Counted from the stretch's first letter, positions 52,430 through 64,000 are shown. The stretch is 64,000 nt of DNA from Hydractinia symbiolongicarpus (GCF_029227915.1 NC_079886.1:14422501-14486500); one strand, 5' to 3'. A program made the numbers and translations. Notes: generated by a model not told the origin, from the sequence alone.

Positions 52430-54101
52430 AACAATTTTTATACAGGATATAGATTTTCAATATATATAATATTGCTATTAACAAACGTCTTGTCTTTAAA
52501 AATAAAAATATAGTAAGGTAAAAATATATATTATATATAAGCAATAAAAATGAAACTAGTTAAAAAGTCCTAAAATTAGCTAAAACTGCCAGATTGTGTG
52601 TGAGATGATAGAATAAACAGCAAAAGTCTGTTTATGAAACTAACAGGCTACAAATAAAATATCACAACTGAAGTAAAGTCTCCGCAGGAAAAATAAGCAC
52701 GTTAAATCAAACAGAACACTCTGTATTATCAAATGGAGTATGGGACTATCGGATATAAATCAAATCAAAGGTTAAAAATCTTTAACATTAAAACATTTTT
52801 CCTAAACAAATTAAAATTTTCAATTTTACGAATATTTAATGGTAGCTCGTTGTATAGTGTAACACCCATTGAAAAGAAACCAGATTTTGCATATTTGAGT
52901 TTTGTGAATGGAATTTGTAATTTATAACCATCATTTCTTGTCCCCCTACCATGGGACTGTACTTTGAAGTAATCAATAAAGTTTGCACACGTTTTCCTTT
53001 CTAAACATTTTCGCACAAGTAGAATTGATTGTTTCTTCAATACGTTTTTAACAGGTGGTTGGCTTGTTCCAGTGACCGTTTCAGCTAGATTATCAATGGA
53101 TTTAAGCTTATTTCTTTGCGTTTGGCTTAAGTTTAAGTTTACCGTACAGTTGTATATTATGCAAGGAAGAATCATTCCATTATAAATCTTTCTTTTTGAT
53201 GAATCGTCGAGATAAGTTTGAAGAGAAGACAACATACGTAATTTGGATACTGAACGCTTGTAGATTTTATCAAAATTAGTAGAGAGTGAAAGTGAACTAT
53301 CCAACGTAGTTCCCAAGTATTTGTATGTTTCAGTAGCCTGTATCTCAGTGTCATCAAACAACAAGGACATATTTTTACCACAGGATGATAGTTTTTTCGA
53401 GGTACCAAAAAGCATACTTTCGGTTTTGCCTTTATTCAAGTTGATAACTAGCTGGTTCATTTGAAAATATGTTGAAATCAACTTCAAGTCCTCATTTAGC
53501 TGGTACTCGATTGATTCCTTGTTCTTTCCCTCGACATAAACCACAGTGACATCAGCAAAGTTCAAAGAATGCGTGTTTTTTAAGCATTTCTCAAAGTCAT
53601 TGAAATAAATCAAGAAAAGAAGTGTTCCCAAGATCGAGCCTTGGGGCACTCCACAGGTGATCTTCATACGTTCTGATTTACACTTCTCAACAATACAGTA
53701 TTGCTCCCTATTGAAAAGGTAGTCAGCGAACCAATTTCGAGCAGAACCTCTGATTCCAACACTTTTCAACTTTTCCAGGAGAATTGAATGGTTTAAAGTG
53801 TCAAAAGCCTTTGATAAGTCAATATAAAGTGCACCTACCAAGTTGCCTTTGTCGACAGCTTTGCGAATATTGTCTGTCAGCAGGATGGTAGCTAGCTCAG
53901 TTGAACGTCTTTTCCGATATCCGAACTGATTTTCTGATAAGATGTTGTTATTCTCAAGGTAATCAGATAGTTGTTTATGGACAGCTTTCTCGAGGATTTT
54001 TGATAAGAAAGAAAGTACGGAAATCGGTCGATAATTGTTGTTGCTGTCAGTTGCACCTCCTTTGTGAATTGGGGTAATTTTCGCAATTTTCCACCCCCCG
54101 A

Positions 54102-54134
<33 letters not shown>
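52429..54134 (-). mobile_element. LINE 3' half, tandem copy B
   Basis: Second 1706-bp unit; RT frame 53841-52765, FADV at 53548-53550. Same 5' truncation and (TTA)n junction as copy A. Both A and B read 'CTVNLN' where copy C reads 'CTLNLN'. Confidence 0.9.
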
Positions 54135-54135
<1 letters not shown>

Positions 54136-54470
54136 AACAATTTTTATACAGGATATAGATTTTCAATATATATAATATTGCTATTAACAAACGTCTTGTC
54201 TTTAAAAATAAAAATATAGTAAGGTAAAAATATATATTATATATAAGCAATAAAAATGAAACTAGTTAAAAAGTCCTAAAATTAGCTAAAACTGCCAGAT
54301 TGTGTGTGAGATGATAGAATAAACAGCAAAAGTCTGTTTATGAAACTAACAGGCTACAAATAAAATATCACAACTGAAGTAAAGTCTCCGCAGGAAAAAT
54401 AAGCACGTTAAATCAAACAGAACACTCTGTATTATCAAATGGAGTATGGGACTATCGGATATAAATCAAA

Positions 54471-56909
54471 TCAAAGGTTAAAAATCTTTAACATTAAAAC
54501 ATTTTTCCTAAACAAATTAAAATTTTCAATTTTACGAATATTTAATGGTAGCTCGTTGTATAGTGTAACACCCATTGAAAAGAAACCAGATTTTGCATAT
54601 TTGAGTTTTGTGAATGGAATTTGTAATTTATAACCATCATTTCTTGTCCCCCTACCATGGGACTGTACTTTGAAGTAATCAATAAAGTTTGCACACGTTT
54701 TCCTTTCTAAACATTTTCGCACAAGTAGAATTGATTGTTTCTTCAATACGTTTTTAACAGGTGGTTGGCTTGTTCCAGTGACCGTTTCAGCTAGATTATC
54801 AATGGATTTAAGCTTATTTCTTTGCGTTTGGCTTAAGTTTAAGTTTAACGTACAGTTGTATATTATGCAAGGAAGAATCATTCCATTATAAATCTTTCTT
54901 TTTGATGAATCGTCGAGATAAGTTTGAAGAGAAGACAACATACGTAATTTGGATACTGAACGCTTGTAGATTTTATCAAAATTAGTAGAGAGTGAAAGTG
55001 AACTATCCAACGTAGTTCCCAAGTATTTGTATGTTTCAGTAGCCTGTATCTCAGTGTCATCAAACAACAAGGACATATTTTTACCACAGGATGATAGTTT
55101 TTTCGAGGTACCAAAAAGCATACTTTCGGTTTTGCCTTTATTCAAGTTGATAACTAGCTGGTTCATTTGAAAATATGTTGAAATCAACTTCAAGTCCTCA
55201 TTTAGCTGGTACTCGATTGATTCCTTGTTCTTTCCCTCGACATAAACCACAGTGACATCAGCAAAGTTCAAAGAATGCGTGTTTTTTAAGCATTTCTCAA
55301 AGTCATTGAAATAAATCAAGAAAAGAAGTGTTCCCAAGATCGAGCCTTGGGGCACTCCACAGGTGATCTTCATACGTTCTGATTTACACTTCTCAACAAT
55401 ACAGTATTGCTCCCTATTGAAAAGGTAGTCAGCGAACCAATTTCGAGCAGAACCTCTGATTCCAACACTTTTCAACTTTTCCAGGAGAATTGAATGGTTT
55501 AAAGTGTCAAAAGCCTTTGATAAGTCAATATAAAGTGCACCTACCAAGTTGCCTTTGTCGACAGCTTTGCGAATATTGTCTGTCAGCAGGATGGTAGCTA
55601 GCTCAGTTGAACGTCTTTTCCGATATCCGAACTGATTTTCTGATAAGATGTTGTTATTCTCAAGGTAATCAGATAGTTGTTTATGGACAGCTTTCTCGAG
55701 GATTTTTGATAAGAAAGAAAGTACGGAAATCGGTCGATAATTGTTGTTGCTGTCAGTTGCACCTCCTTTGTGAATTGGGGTAATTTTCGCAATTTTCCAC
55801 TTAGTTGGAACCAGTCCAGTGGAAATCGACATGTTGATGAGGTGAGTTAATGGACCCGATAGGGGTTGGGCAGCATCTTTCAGGATTCCTGGTGGTAGGT
55901 TGTCACAACCAGCAGCTTTTCTCCGTTTTAGTGATCTCAGTTCTTTTTCCACAAATATTCGACTAACGTAGCCGAAAGTAAACACTTTTTCTGACGTAAC
56001 AAGTTTTGGTGGTATCTCCCGGACGAAATTTCTTAGCTTGAAAGCTTTGGATTTAATTGATTGTGCAATGTTTGTAAAAAACTTACACAATACGTTCGCA
56101 GTATTCAGGTTCTTTTCGTGATCGATGCTCGTAGTTGCAGAAGCTGGAGGATGTTCTTTTGTTGGAAATATTTCTTTGATGCATTTCCAAAACTTAGCCG
56201 GGTTTTTACATTTCTCGTGTAGAAGATCCTTGTGGTATTTCTGTTTTGCTTGTTTCACATTGTTGTTACAAGAATTTTTAAGTCTTTTGTAAGTCGACCA
56301 GTCACATTCATTTTTCGATTTTCTCGCTTTGCGAAGCAACTTGTCTCTTGTGTTCATGAGCGCTTTCAAATCATAAGTAAGCCATGGACAGGGCCTACCT
56401 TTGACACGTTTTGTGATGAAAGGTGCGTGTTTATCAGCAATCGATGTAAGTCCTTCTTTCATGTAACTCCAAGCTCTATTAACAATTTGTGTTTCGTAAA
56501 ATGGTTTCCAATTGAAATTTGCAACATCGAAAGAAAAGTTTGTGTGATTATATTTTGAATAATCTCTGCATTTAATTGTTCTGAATTGTTCTTTACGATG
56601 GTTTAATTTTCGTACACATGCAACACAATCATGATCACTTAGACTCAGGGGAACAACTTCCGTACAATGAACATGAGAGAAATTGTTTGTTAGAATAACG
56701 TCAATTAAAATTTGTGTGTCTTTTGTTACACGAGTTGGTGATTTAACGATTTGTGTAAGTCCGTGAGTGACAAAAATATTTTTAATTTCTTTGTTATTCG
56801 ATTTTGTAAGAAAGTTTACATTAATATCCCCCAAGAGAAACGTTTCCATGGAGATTTTGTTAACTTTTGACAGCATATCGTTGAGAAAATTGTTGAAATC
56901 TTTTTTCAA
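54471..56909 (-). pseudogene. LINE endonuclease C-terminus and reverse transcriptase
   Basis: 812 residues open. The endonuclease end shows 'FLLGDINVNFL' and the catalytic 'LSLSDHDCV'. The RT follows: 'AGCDNLPPGILKDAAQPL', 'KITPIHKGG', 'NYRPISVLSFLSKILEKAVH', 'QFGYRKRRSTELA', 'ALYIDLSKAFDTLNH' (first D), 'CGVPQGSILGTLLFLIY', then FADVTVV where FADDT is expected; the second aspartate is valine (codon 55254-55256). The C-terminal region is 'KYLGTTLDSSLS' onward. The D to V change should abolish polymerase activity; everything else is intact. Confidence 0.93.
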
Positions 56910-57016
56910 GTAATTTGACGAATCGGGGGGTCTGTATATGCAACCAACTACAAAGTTTTCCTCCTTGAAAATCTCAATTTCAACCCAAATACATTCAATT
57001 CCATGAGTTTCTAAAT

Positions 57017-57580
57017 CTAGTCTTCTTTTCCATTTAAAATCATCAGATAAATAGATAGCAACACCACCCCAATACCGTCAGGGCGATCTTTACGAATAAA
57101 CTGAAACCCTGGCATCTTAAAAAGTTCTGAGTTTGTTGTAGAGGTTGTGTGTGTTTCCGATAGAGTTAGAATGAATTTTGATTTTTCGCTTGTAAACAAA
57201 GTTTGTATCATATCTCTCTTACCAAACAATCCCCTGATATTTTGATGAATCAGTTTTATTCCTCTCATGTTTGACAGCTCTTGAAAATTCTTTTGAAATG
57301 GCCCTGGACATGATTCAATATCTCCACTACATAGAAGAAGCAACATAAACATCAAAGTTCTCTTTTGTAGTTTGGGAATTCTAAGATAATGTCGTCGAAA
57401 TTGCCTTTCTCCCAGTAAACATATTCCACATTTTCTCAATGAATTATCTCTTCTTTCTGGTGAGTTATCATCACTAAAAGTTCTCATAATTAGAAGGCAT
57501 GCTATCGCAAGACATAAGCATAAAAAGACGTCCTTCCTCGCCAACATCTTTACGGCATCGAACATCTTTACGGCATCCAT
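57017..57580 (-). pseudogene. LINE N-terminus: hydrophobic leader, 2A-like motif, endonuclease start
   Basis: Begins MDAVKMFDAVKMLARKDVFL (note the repeated 'MDAVKMFDAVKM'), a hydrophobic stretch 'FLCLCLAIACLLIM', then 'MLLLLCSGDIESCPGP' (57299-57325). That matches the 2A ribosome-skipping motif D(V/I)ExNPGP except for C in place of N. The endonuclease starts right after with 'LIHQNIRGLFGKRDMIQTLF' and 'LSETHTTST'. A frameshift after 'RPDGIG' (about 57070) disconnects it from the rest. Confidence 0.85.
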
Positions 57581-58418
57581 ATATACAAGTTGTATTTGCT
57601 GTAAAAACTTTTAACTCAGTTCATTCTAAGAATTATCAACCAATGCGTACGCATTTATACATTTTATTCCATTTTTCACAAAGGCAGGAATTTTTATGGA
57701 CGAATTTTATAATTTTGTACAAAGCAAACACATTCATATTTAACAGTGGATTATCGTAAATATATTTTTGCACACAGGAAATGATTTTTTTTAAAATTCC
57801 AATTGGAATTAGAATTAGTTTCGCTGAGGCTAAGTGACAAAACATTGAGACGAAATTATGACAATGTGGAATAATAGTGTGTACTTTCTTGACATTTACT
57901 TGCCTCTTTATGACAACACTGCCTCGTTTTACATTCCTTTTATAGCATATTCTCTCAAATTATCACGGTTAAAATTTAGTAAGATACTTAACGATTGTAC
58001 TTTTACAACCGCTACATGGCAATAGTCCTTTCCCGAATTTCCTAATTATGTCAAACTCAATAAAAGAGGTCGATACTAAAAATGATTCTTGTCCCTAAGT
58101 TCCTTAGTAAAAGGTAGAAAAAATTACCTAATTTCGTAAATATTTCTGTTTGTTAAGTGCCTTAATTGTGAACTGAAAGTTACGGTCAAACCATTCATAT
58201 AGCTAAGCTTTCTAAGAATAGCCTCGTTTTTAAAATAATTAATTTCTTCAATCTAAATAAAATGCAACCAGAATATTATACTGCTCTAAAACTACAGTTT
58301 TGTCATGATAATTTGATATTCTATCTGAATAATTCGGGAAAGGTGTATTAACGCCTTGAGGGAGTTTAGTGAATAATTTTATTGGATAAACACAAACAAA
58401 ACGCACCGTGAAACTAAC

Positions 58419-58631
58419 ATCTAACCAAGTGAAAATAAACATATCTCTTGCGACAAAGTTTGGAACACCTATATCAGCAGATAGTTTCGATTTCATGTTT
58501 GCGTCTGGTAATAATTCTTGATAAAAAATATCATTTCCAATCGTTTTTGGGATGTTCACAGCGAATACAAGAATATCGAGTGTGTTTGTACCATCGAGAC
58601 CAGACAATCGTATAACACCGCTGTTGACAAC
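58419..58631 (-). CDS. Host membrane protein, exon 2
   Basis: Acceptor 'cataactgttag' precedes 58631, phase 0. It encodes 'VVNSGVIRLSGLDGTNTLDI', 'LVFAVNIPKTIGNDIFYQEL' and 'GVPNFVARDMFIFTWLD'. Two phase-0 donors fit exon 3: GTTAGT after 58419 (used here) or GTGCGT after 58407. With the first, all seven exons sum to 1248 nt, exactly 416 codons including the stop. No named domain recognised. Confidence 0.65.
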
Positions 58632-58698
58632 CTAACAGTTATGAGAAGATTACATATATGTATGTGCATGTTAAAAGATTGGTTACAGGTCTACTTAC

Positions 58699-58872
58699 AT
58701 CTATCTTCTGATTGGTTCGATCTGACCAATGAGGATAGGGTACTGAAGTTTCAAAATGAATAAATTGAGTGGTCAAAGGCGTTGCACCACTGTAGTCATA
58801 AAAATGTCTGCGGTCTAGCGATGCACATATTTGAAAAAGTACAAGCAAAGTGAAGAAATTTTGAAGCACCAT
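58699..58872 (-). CDS. Host membrane protein, exon 1 (signal peptide)
   Basis: From ATG 58872: MVLQNFFTLLVLFQICAS is a typical signal peptide with likely cleavage after CAS. It is followed by 'RRHFYDYSGATPLTTQFIHF' and 'SVPYPHWSDRTNQKID'. 174 nt, exactly 58 codons, ending at a strong donor GTAAGT in phase 0, which exon 2 accepts. The 5' UTR and promoter must lie right of 58872. Confidence 0.72.
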
Positions 58873-61313
58873 GTTGCAAGCAATGTTAATTTCGCTCAGT
58901 TCTACATGTCATTCGAAATGATGCAAATATTATTTGTTAGATGACTATTCAAAATAATAGATGTCTTTCGTCGCTGCTTATATTACTAGATTAAATTTTG
59001 TTTTATTCTTTTTTAAAGCTCTTAATGTAGTGTTTTTATCTAGCCTTTAATAGTTATTATGTATATTACAATACATGAACATAACTCAAGTAATTAAGTC
59101 CTGTTTACATTATTTCACAATCTCGAAGTATCTTTGTGTGTGAGACAACCGGCTTGTAGTGATGGTATGACGTAATCCTGCGCACAGATAAGCAACAAAT
59201 TCAGATATTTTATATTTATATAGCAAATATTTTAGTTGTTCGTTCTGTGAATAATTTTTAATTTAGATTTAGTTACATTGCTGATATAATTAAAGCCTTA
59301 TTATTTTGATCAAGATTTTTTTCTTAATACAAACCATTAAAATTATATTGATTGCATATGTGGGGACTAAAATCAATTAAAATCAATTGTATGACAGAAA
59401 CATAGCTTGTTGCCAGACTGCACTATTTTATCGGTTGATAGCTTAACGAGTTCGTCTCTAAATAAGATATTCATACGGGGTAAAAATTTTCCAGCAAACC
59501 AGGAGTAATAGTTTACCTAAATAAAATTCTTTTTGCGTTCATATGAGAAATTTATAGGCAACCAACTGGGCGATAAAAAAGAGTGACAACCATATTTCAT
59601 ATTGTATTGCATATTGCGTTTCATAGAAGGGTAATAATTTTTGCGAATTGGTGAAATTTCCCGATTTTTCGTGCAAATTTGCGATAGTTAGCCATATATA
59701 CCCAAGTTCCAATTCGCGATGAATTGGTCAAATAAGATAGAGATAGAAGATATCATAGGAAACTCGCACAAATGTAAGAAGGTTATTCTTTCTGACCATC
59801 ATCACTTACAAACGCACGCGAAAATTACTTTCTCGGGGACACGCATCATTCTTGTACTTTCCTGAACCCTGAGCGTGCGCTCTACCTAAATTCCTAACCA
59901 CTCCTCCCCCAGGCACTAAAATCTGAATGATGCAATAGGCTTTATATTTTAAATTTACAGAGTGACGACTTTTGAAAACGAAAGTAAGAATTTTAAGAAA
60001 GTTCTTAATGGACTTCTGTGTGACCAAGAAATTTATGTTAAAAAAAAGGAAGAAGACTTCCGGGTATTTTTCTTTTCGGAAACATAATCGATACATCTTG
60101 CAAAATGATATAAAATCTTTCTACTAGTGAACAAACTTATGACCGGAACAAAAAAATATGGGATTTAAACACAAAGAAGGCATCATAGGACTTCACGGTC
60201 GATGTGCAATCTGCTAAACTAATTTGCATTTAATCGCATAGTAATGTTCGTCAGTACCACTCTCTCTAGGTTTGTGAAAGAGTGTTTATAAAACTAGGCC
60301 AAACACTAGGCCTTTGTTCTTGACCCTAAACAATGTGGCGGATGTCATAACATATGTGAAAACGGGGTTTGTTTGGGTTTGAGGCAAGAACACAAATTTA
60401 TTTTATTTGATTAATTTTCTCTTCAGTTTTCTTACAATATAAAATGCCGTTAAAATTTCATTTAATCGCATGAGGGGACTTAAAACTGAATATGTAATTA
60501 AAATTATAAACAATGATTCCATAAAATATTCTCCCATATTTCCGACGTCTTTACCTTTTTTATTTGATAGCTCCTTAGTGTTATTTTTTAATTCGTATGT
60601 GTCTTTAACAATTCTTTTTCTAATAGACTGAAGAGAGAATTTATCAAATAAAATAAATTTATTTTCTTACCTCGCTATTAAAAATGCACAACTCTAAAAC
60701 ATCCACAATGCGACCCAATTCTACTATTTCTGCTAACAAAAAATACAGCCTATCATACATAGTTGAAAGTCGCGCGATTGAAACGTTTATGGTCTAAACG
60801 GCGTTGATAAAAAATTACCGTTTTGATGTCACTATCATGTTCAGCATACTTTTTTTGTTAACTGTGCCAAATTTTGTCGAAGATAAAGTAGTTTTAATTT
60901 TTTGACTAATTTCGGTCTAAAATGACATTTGGGTGACAAAAAATCAAAATTTTGATGTTACCATCATGTTCAGCATATTTTTTTTGTTAACTGAGCCACA
61001 TTTTGTCGAAAATAAACTAGTTTATATTTTTTCGGACCAATTTTGGCCTAAGTGAGTGAGTGAGTGAGTTACAGGTGTAAACCCTCCGCTTCTCTAGAGA
61101 TCCCCCACACACCCCGCTTTACTACGTAAAATCATGTGTATATTTTGTTTAGAGATCCCCGACACCACATCTGCGCATGCGCAAAAATCCTACGTTATCC
61201 GACAAATTCAACGATATCCGACAAAATCTGACGTCATCATGCGCCAGTTGTCTAAATTTCTGTCCAGGTTGAAAAAAATGTTTTTCTACAAAATATAATT
61301 ATAAAGAGATAAA
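58873..61313. other. Non-coding stretch between host gene start and element 3
   Basis: No gene is supported. Two copies of a roughly 130-bp block lie in tandem from about 60820 to 61055 (shared 'atcatgttcagcata' and 'ttttttgttaactg.gcca'). A (GTGA)n run is at 61050-61076, and 'agagatccccgacacc'-type repeat motifs at 61097-61165. The left terminus of element 3 should be here but no inverted partner is available inside the window. Confidence 0.5.
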
Positions 61314-61936
61314 ATGAGTCGGTTTAGAAATGTTCCGGAACATCTCAGGACAAGGAAATGTATGGCATGGCAGTTGGGAGATATCCCTATGCGCTCCAGC
61401 TTATTCCGGATGAATTCAAGACTCAGGAAATGTGAAATAATGCTGTTATAGGTAATCCATGGATGCTCGAGTATGTCCCAGATCATCTCATGACTCAGGA
61501 AGTGTGCACCAGAGCCGTTATGGATAATCCCCTGCCGCTAGCGTATGTCCCGGATCGATTAAAGACCCAGGAAATGTGCACCAGAGCAGTCGAGAATAAG
61601 CCCCTGGCACTCGCGTGTGTTCCAGATCGATTATTATCCCAAGACATGTGTAATAAAGCAGTTGAACACGAGCCCCATATACTCCATTATATTCCGGAGT
61701 GGACCCCAGACTGGTTTGTTACTGAGGATGTGTGTAGGAAGGTTGGGGTTGAATCTGTTGGTTCCAACCTTCATTCCAACCCAACCTTCCTACACACATC
61801 GATGCTCGACACATCGAAGCTTGACACATCGATGCTCGATGTCTATCGGCAGCGGAAAGTGGAGAAGACCAAAATTAAAAATGAATTGATCGCTGCGTCT
61901 GAAACTTTTGTGAGGTTATACTTCACAAAACAATAA
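61314..61936 (+). pseudogene. DUF4116-like repeat protein (element 3)
   Basis: ATG at 61314 (MSRFRNVPEHLRT); a frameshift lies near 61350 and the main frame is 61463-61936. About five units of roughly 25 residues follow the pattern 'YVPDRLKTQEMCTRAVENKP', 'CVPDRLLSQDMCNKAVEHEP', 'YVPDHLMTQEVCTRAVMDNP'. This repeat resembles DUF4116, known from giant viruses and protists. The C-terminus reads 'YRQRKVEKTKIKNELIAA'. A run of 'MLDTSKLDTSMLD' marks a small in-frame expansion. Its function is unknown; such repeats are usually binding scaffolds. Confidence 0.65.
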
Positions 61937-61946
61937 AAAAAAAGAC

Positions 61947-62225
61947 ATGAGAAATAAGTAAGAAATGCACGCACTGTAAACACTCTTTATCTTTACACAA
62001 TCTCAGGGTAAACCTACGTAATGGACAGCTGAAAAAATGTGGATTAAATGCCCGGATATCGCCAAAGCATCAACAAAACGTAACAAATGCCCTCACAAAA
62101 AACAAAGACAACAATGCCCCATATGCGATCTGGTTATCTACACAATCTAGTTTTTAACAGAATACGCGATGCCTTAAAGCATGATACAGACATACCCTCC
62201 CCAGAATATCTAAAAAAATTTTAAA
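61947..62225 (+). pseudogene. Zinc-ribbon and HNH-like relic (element 3)
   Basis: In pieces across frames: 'KCTHCKHSLSLHNLRVNLRN', 'KCPDIAKASTKRNKCPHKKQ', 'QQCPICDLVIYT', then 'VFNRIRDALKHDTDIPSPEY'. The CxxC pairs match the ribbon at 10544-10984 ('CSTCKHFLSLDNF', 'CIRCLDASK'). The last part resembles the helix preceding HNH domains in viral ribbon-HNH proteins. At least three frameshifts. Confidence 0.5.
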
Positions 62226-62240
62226 TATAAATAAAAGAGC

Positions 62241-62780
62241 ATGTTGAAATTTGGAGACAAAATTGTTACATCGAGAGAATTTTGCAGTATTGCAACAACA
62301 CTAGATATTGAAGATGTAAAAATTAAAAACCTGGTCCTAAGCGACTCAATTCCTGCAAAAAAAGGCAAAGACAAAAGGTTTGTTTTTGGATATCATGACA
62401 AAGACGAGTTATCACCGTTACTGATAAAAAACCCTAAAAATATCTAATTCAATACAACGAGACTTCCGCGTTCACTATGTCGTTTGATTTTGGTGACTAC
62501 CCTGAGTGGTTGGCAAAATATGATGAGATCTTAAAAAAAGTAGAGGATTTGGGAGGTTATTGCTTTACCAACAGAATTGTGAAAAAAGACCGTTATATCA
62601 ACCCTAAACTGAAGGAGTGGAAAGGTAAGATTAGAACCAATTTTCATAAAAAAAGATACCCAAGAAATCTTGTGAATGTACGGCCATAATCAAAATAGGA
62701 AGCATCTATAGACAGGGCCGCAACTATTATGTACACACCTACTTGGAAGAGTGTAAATACAAGGAGGTTTTGTTGATTGT
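62241..62780 (+). pseudogene. Unknown Polinton gene (element 3), frameshifted
   Basis: Frame 62241-62447 ('MLKFGDKIVTSREFCSIATT', 'VVLSD'-type 'LVLSDSIPAKKGKDKRFVFG'), then 62477-62689 ('MSFDFGDYPEWLAKYDEILK', 'LKEWKGKIRTNFHKK'), then a third frame with 'IKIGSIYRQGRNYYVHTYLE'. These read as consecutive parts of one protein of about 180 residues with two breaks. Composition suggests a small mixed alpha/beta protein. Not recognised; no copy seen in elements 1 or 2. Confidence 0.5.
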
Positions 62781-63751
62781 GAATTCCATTCTGGTACGAG
62801 CTCACTAGTGAAGGAGTGGAACAGCCACCCATTTAGCCTCTGGTCTACTCAGCTCAATTTTGCTACTTACTGTGCAACATTTGCTTGTAGTATAACCTTG
62901 CAACATCTAAACGCTAAGTTGCTTATGCTTCGTGCGTTTCCACGCTGATTTTCAAATACGTAAAGTTTTATCCCAACTAGAAATTTCACTACCTGGTTCG
63001 GCCAGATTTCGACGTTTAAACAACCCATTCAACCAACAGAAAATCAAGCAATTAGCTCGTGATGTTGAACAGAATTGGAGGAACGACCATTTTCAGTAGT
63101 TGGCAACTTTATCGTAAGGATTATCCTGGTTCAGGCCCAAGTTATTTCGATGAAAACTCGTAAAGTCGCTGGATTATTGAAAAAAGCGAAGGTCTTACTC
63201 CCATTGGTATTCAACGATTATCGCAAAGTGTGAGGTTTTATGCCTTTTTAATTCTCGAAAGCCAGGTGAGCGCGAGATCTGGTATAATTGGAAACCAAGG
63301 AAGTGCGATCGATGCCCAACGGTTGTACCTAACAACATTTGAAGATTTAATAATTAAGGATGGTGATACGGGTGAGAAAATTGCTCAATTCCAAAATGTC
63401 TTGAAGTATGCAAAGTCCAAGGTTGATTTTAGTGTTGTCCATGGTGTGTATATGATACCCAGTGATATGAACCTGCACATTGGAAATATCGTGAATTTTA
63501 CAAACAAAATTTTGGTTAGCAAGGATTATTTCTCTATCGGTGTTAATCCTAAGAATAACGCAAAGCAGGTTGACAAGACCCCTGGGCCGACGAAGTGTCT
63601 TACACATGTGGTGAGTCACACGTCAGAGTTGCAGACTGTGACAGCAACACCTACTAAACATAGGGTAGAGTCGCAGACTGAGCTAGCAATAGACCGTTTA
63701 CGAGTATTACAGGTGTTACTGGCACGGATGATCCTGACAGTCGGAACCTAA
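62780..63751 (+). pseudogene. Polinton structural protein with homolog in element 2 (element 3)
   Basis: Pieces in several frames align in order with 30733-32390: 'WNSHPFSLWSTQLNFATYCA' (element 2 'EQPFKLWQTQLNFVAWCA'), 'RFYAFLILESQVSARSGIIG' ('RAYAYLVLSSQASARSSILG'), 'AIDAQRLYLTTFEDLI' ('ALTAQRVFMNNFEDIV') and 'GVYMIPSDMNLHIGN' ('GIYILPSEMNLKIKT'). The element 3 copy has no LINE at the matching point, which confirms the insertion in element 2. The C-terminal anchor is lost behind a frameshift. Confidence 0.7.
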
Positions 63752-64000
63752 TACATACCGATATGAGCAAACGATGAAGAAGGAAAATATTATACGGGAA
63801 GAAGGATACAACCTCGTCACAGCCTGGGAATGTGAAAATCCACCCAAAACCAAGAGGTACTTCAAGAAAGAATTTAGACCTTATCCTCACTACATCGTGT
63901 TTGATTTCGAAGCTCTCTTACCACCTTTAAAATACAAGCAAACCTCTGATTTGACATACCTTTCGAGGCATATCCCGGTAAGCGTTGGTATTCACGATAG
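63738..64000 (+). CDS. DNA polymerase B, N-terminal part (element 3, runs off window)
   Basis: The open frame from 63738 includes 'YEQTMKKENIIREEGYNLVT', then 'AWECE' and, near the window end, the ExoI motif 'HYIVFDFEALLPP' with the DxE pair intact. This is the start of a Polinton protein-primed polymerase, including a segment upstream of ExoI that is missing in elements 1 and 2. The frame remains open at base 64000. Confidence 0.75.

Larger units (their letters stand above)
54135..57590 (-). mobile_element. LINE, CR1/L2-like, near full length (copy C)
   Basis: Minus-strand non-LTR retrotransposon with one polyprotein: N-terminal hydrophobic segment and 2A-like motif, endonuclease, reverse transcriptase, 3' UTR and a (TAA)n tail. 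One frameshift near 57060 and a substituted catalytic RT residue inactivate it. The 5' end is placed by the first ATG; the true 5' boundary is not visible. It lies in intron 2 of the host gene, same strand. Confidence 0.88.
61314..64000 (+). mobile_element. Third Polinton-like element, left part (element 3)
   Basis: Plus-strand genes: a repeat protein of DUF4116 type, a zinc-ribbon/HNH-like relic, an unknown gene, a homolog of the element 2 structural protein, and the start of a DNA polymerase B that runs off the window. All but the first carry frameshifts. The gene content differs from elements 1 and 2, so this is a separate lineage. Confidence 0.75.

Overview
The window is eukaryotic, AT-rich, repeat-dense DNA, most likely from a cnidarian. 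The evidence is spliced exons with GT-AG introns, Polinton/Maverick elements of the integrase plus protein-primed DNA polymerase type, a BEL/Pao LTR retrotransposon, a Harbinger transposon, a CR1/L2-like LINE, and a cnidarian-style HECT gene. The species assignment is inference. I see no bacterial features, tRNA, rRNA or CRISPR.

Layout. 1-1430: old repeats and a Ty3/gypsy reverse transcriptase relic. 1428-8437: two small plus-strand ORFs; the second is split by a 6.2 kb BEL/Pao element (1991-8191) with 5-bp target duplications. 9221-14699: Polinton remnant 1 (integrase, small membrane-protein genes, zinc-ribbon protein, DNA polymerase B), no visible termini. 16911-58872: a minus-strand host gene that I reconstruct from seven phase-compatible exons. 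It has a signal peptide, an extracellular region, a SEA-like segment, an EGF-like domain, one transmembrane segment and a short tail. Its ~30 kb intron between 48240 and 18146 holds a complete-length Polinton (element 2, 19085-34134, ~390-bp terminal inverted repeats) and, on the plus strand, a decayed HECT ubiquitin-ligase gene (38062-43092) invaded by a PIF/Harbinger transposon. Another intron holds a LINE whose 3' half is present three times in tandem (50723-57580). 61314-64000: the left part of a third Polinton-like element running off the window.

Element 2 reads as a virus-like genome: polymerase and integrase are divergent at one end, then unknown genes, a compact four-gene membrane-protein cluster, packaging ATPase, probable major and minor capsid proteins, a membrane-anchored structural protein, and a gene resembling the VLTF3 late transcription factor. 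Many genes carry frameshifts, stops or nested insertions, so the copy is inactive, though several capsid and membrane ORFs are still open.

The strongest leads: (i) a TCTA plus A-rich motif abutting start codons of several genes in elements 1 and 2, like the late promoter reported for mavirus/CroV; (ii) the VLTF3-like gene; (iii) the membrane-gene cluster conserved between two divergent elements; (iv) the possibility that the HECT gene travels in its own mobile element; (v) the host gene spanning the whole nested set.
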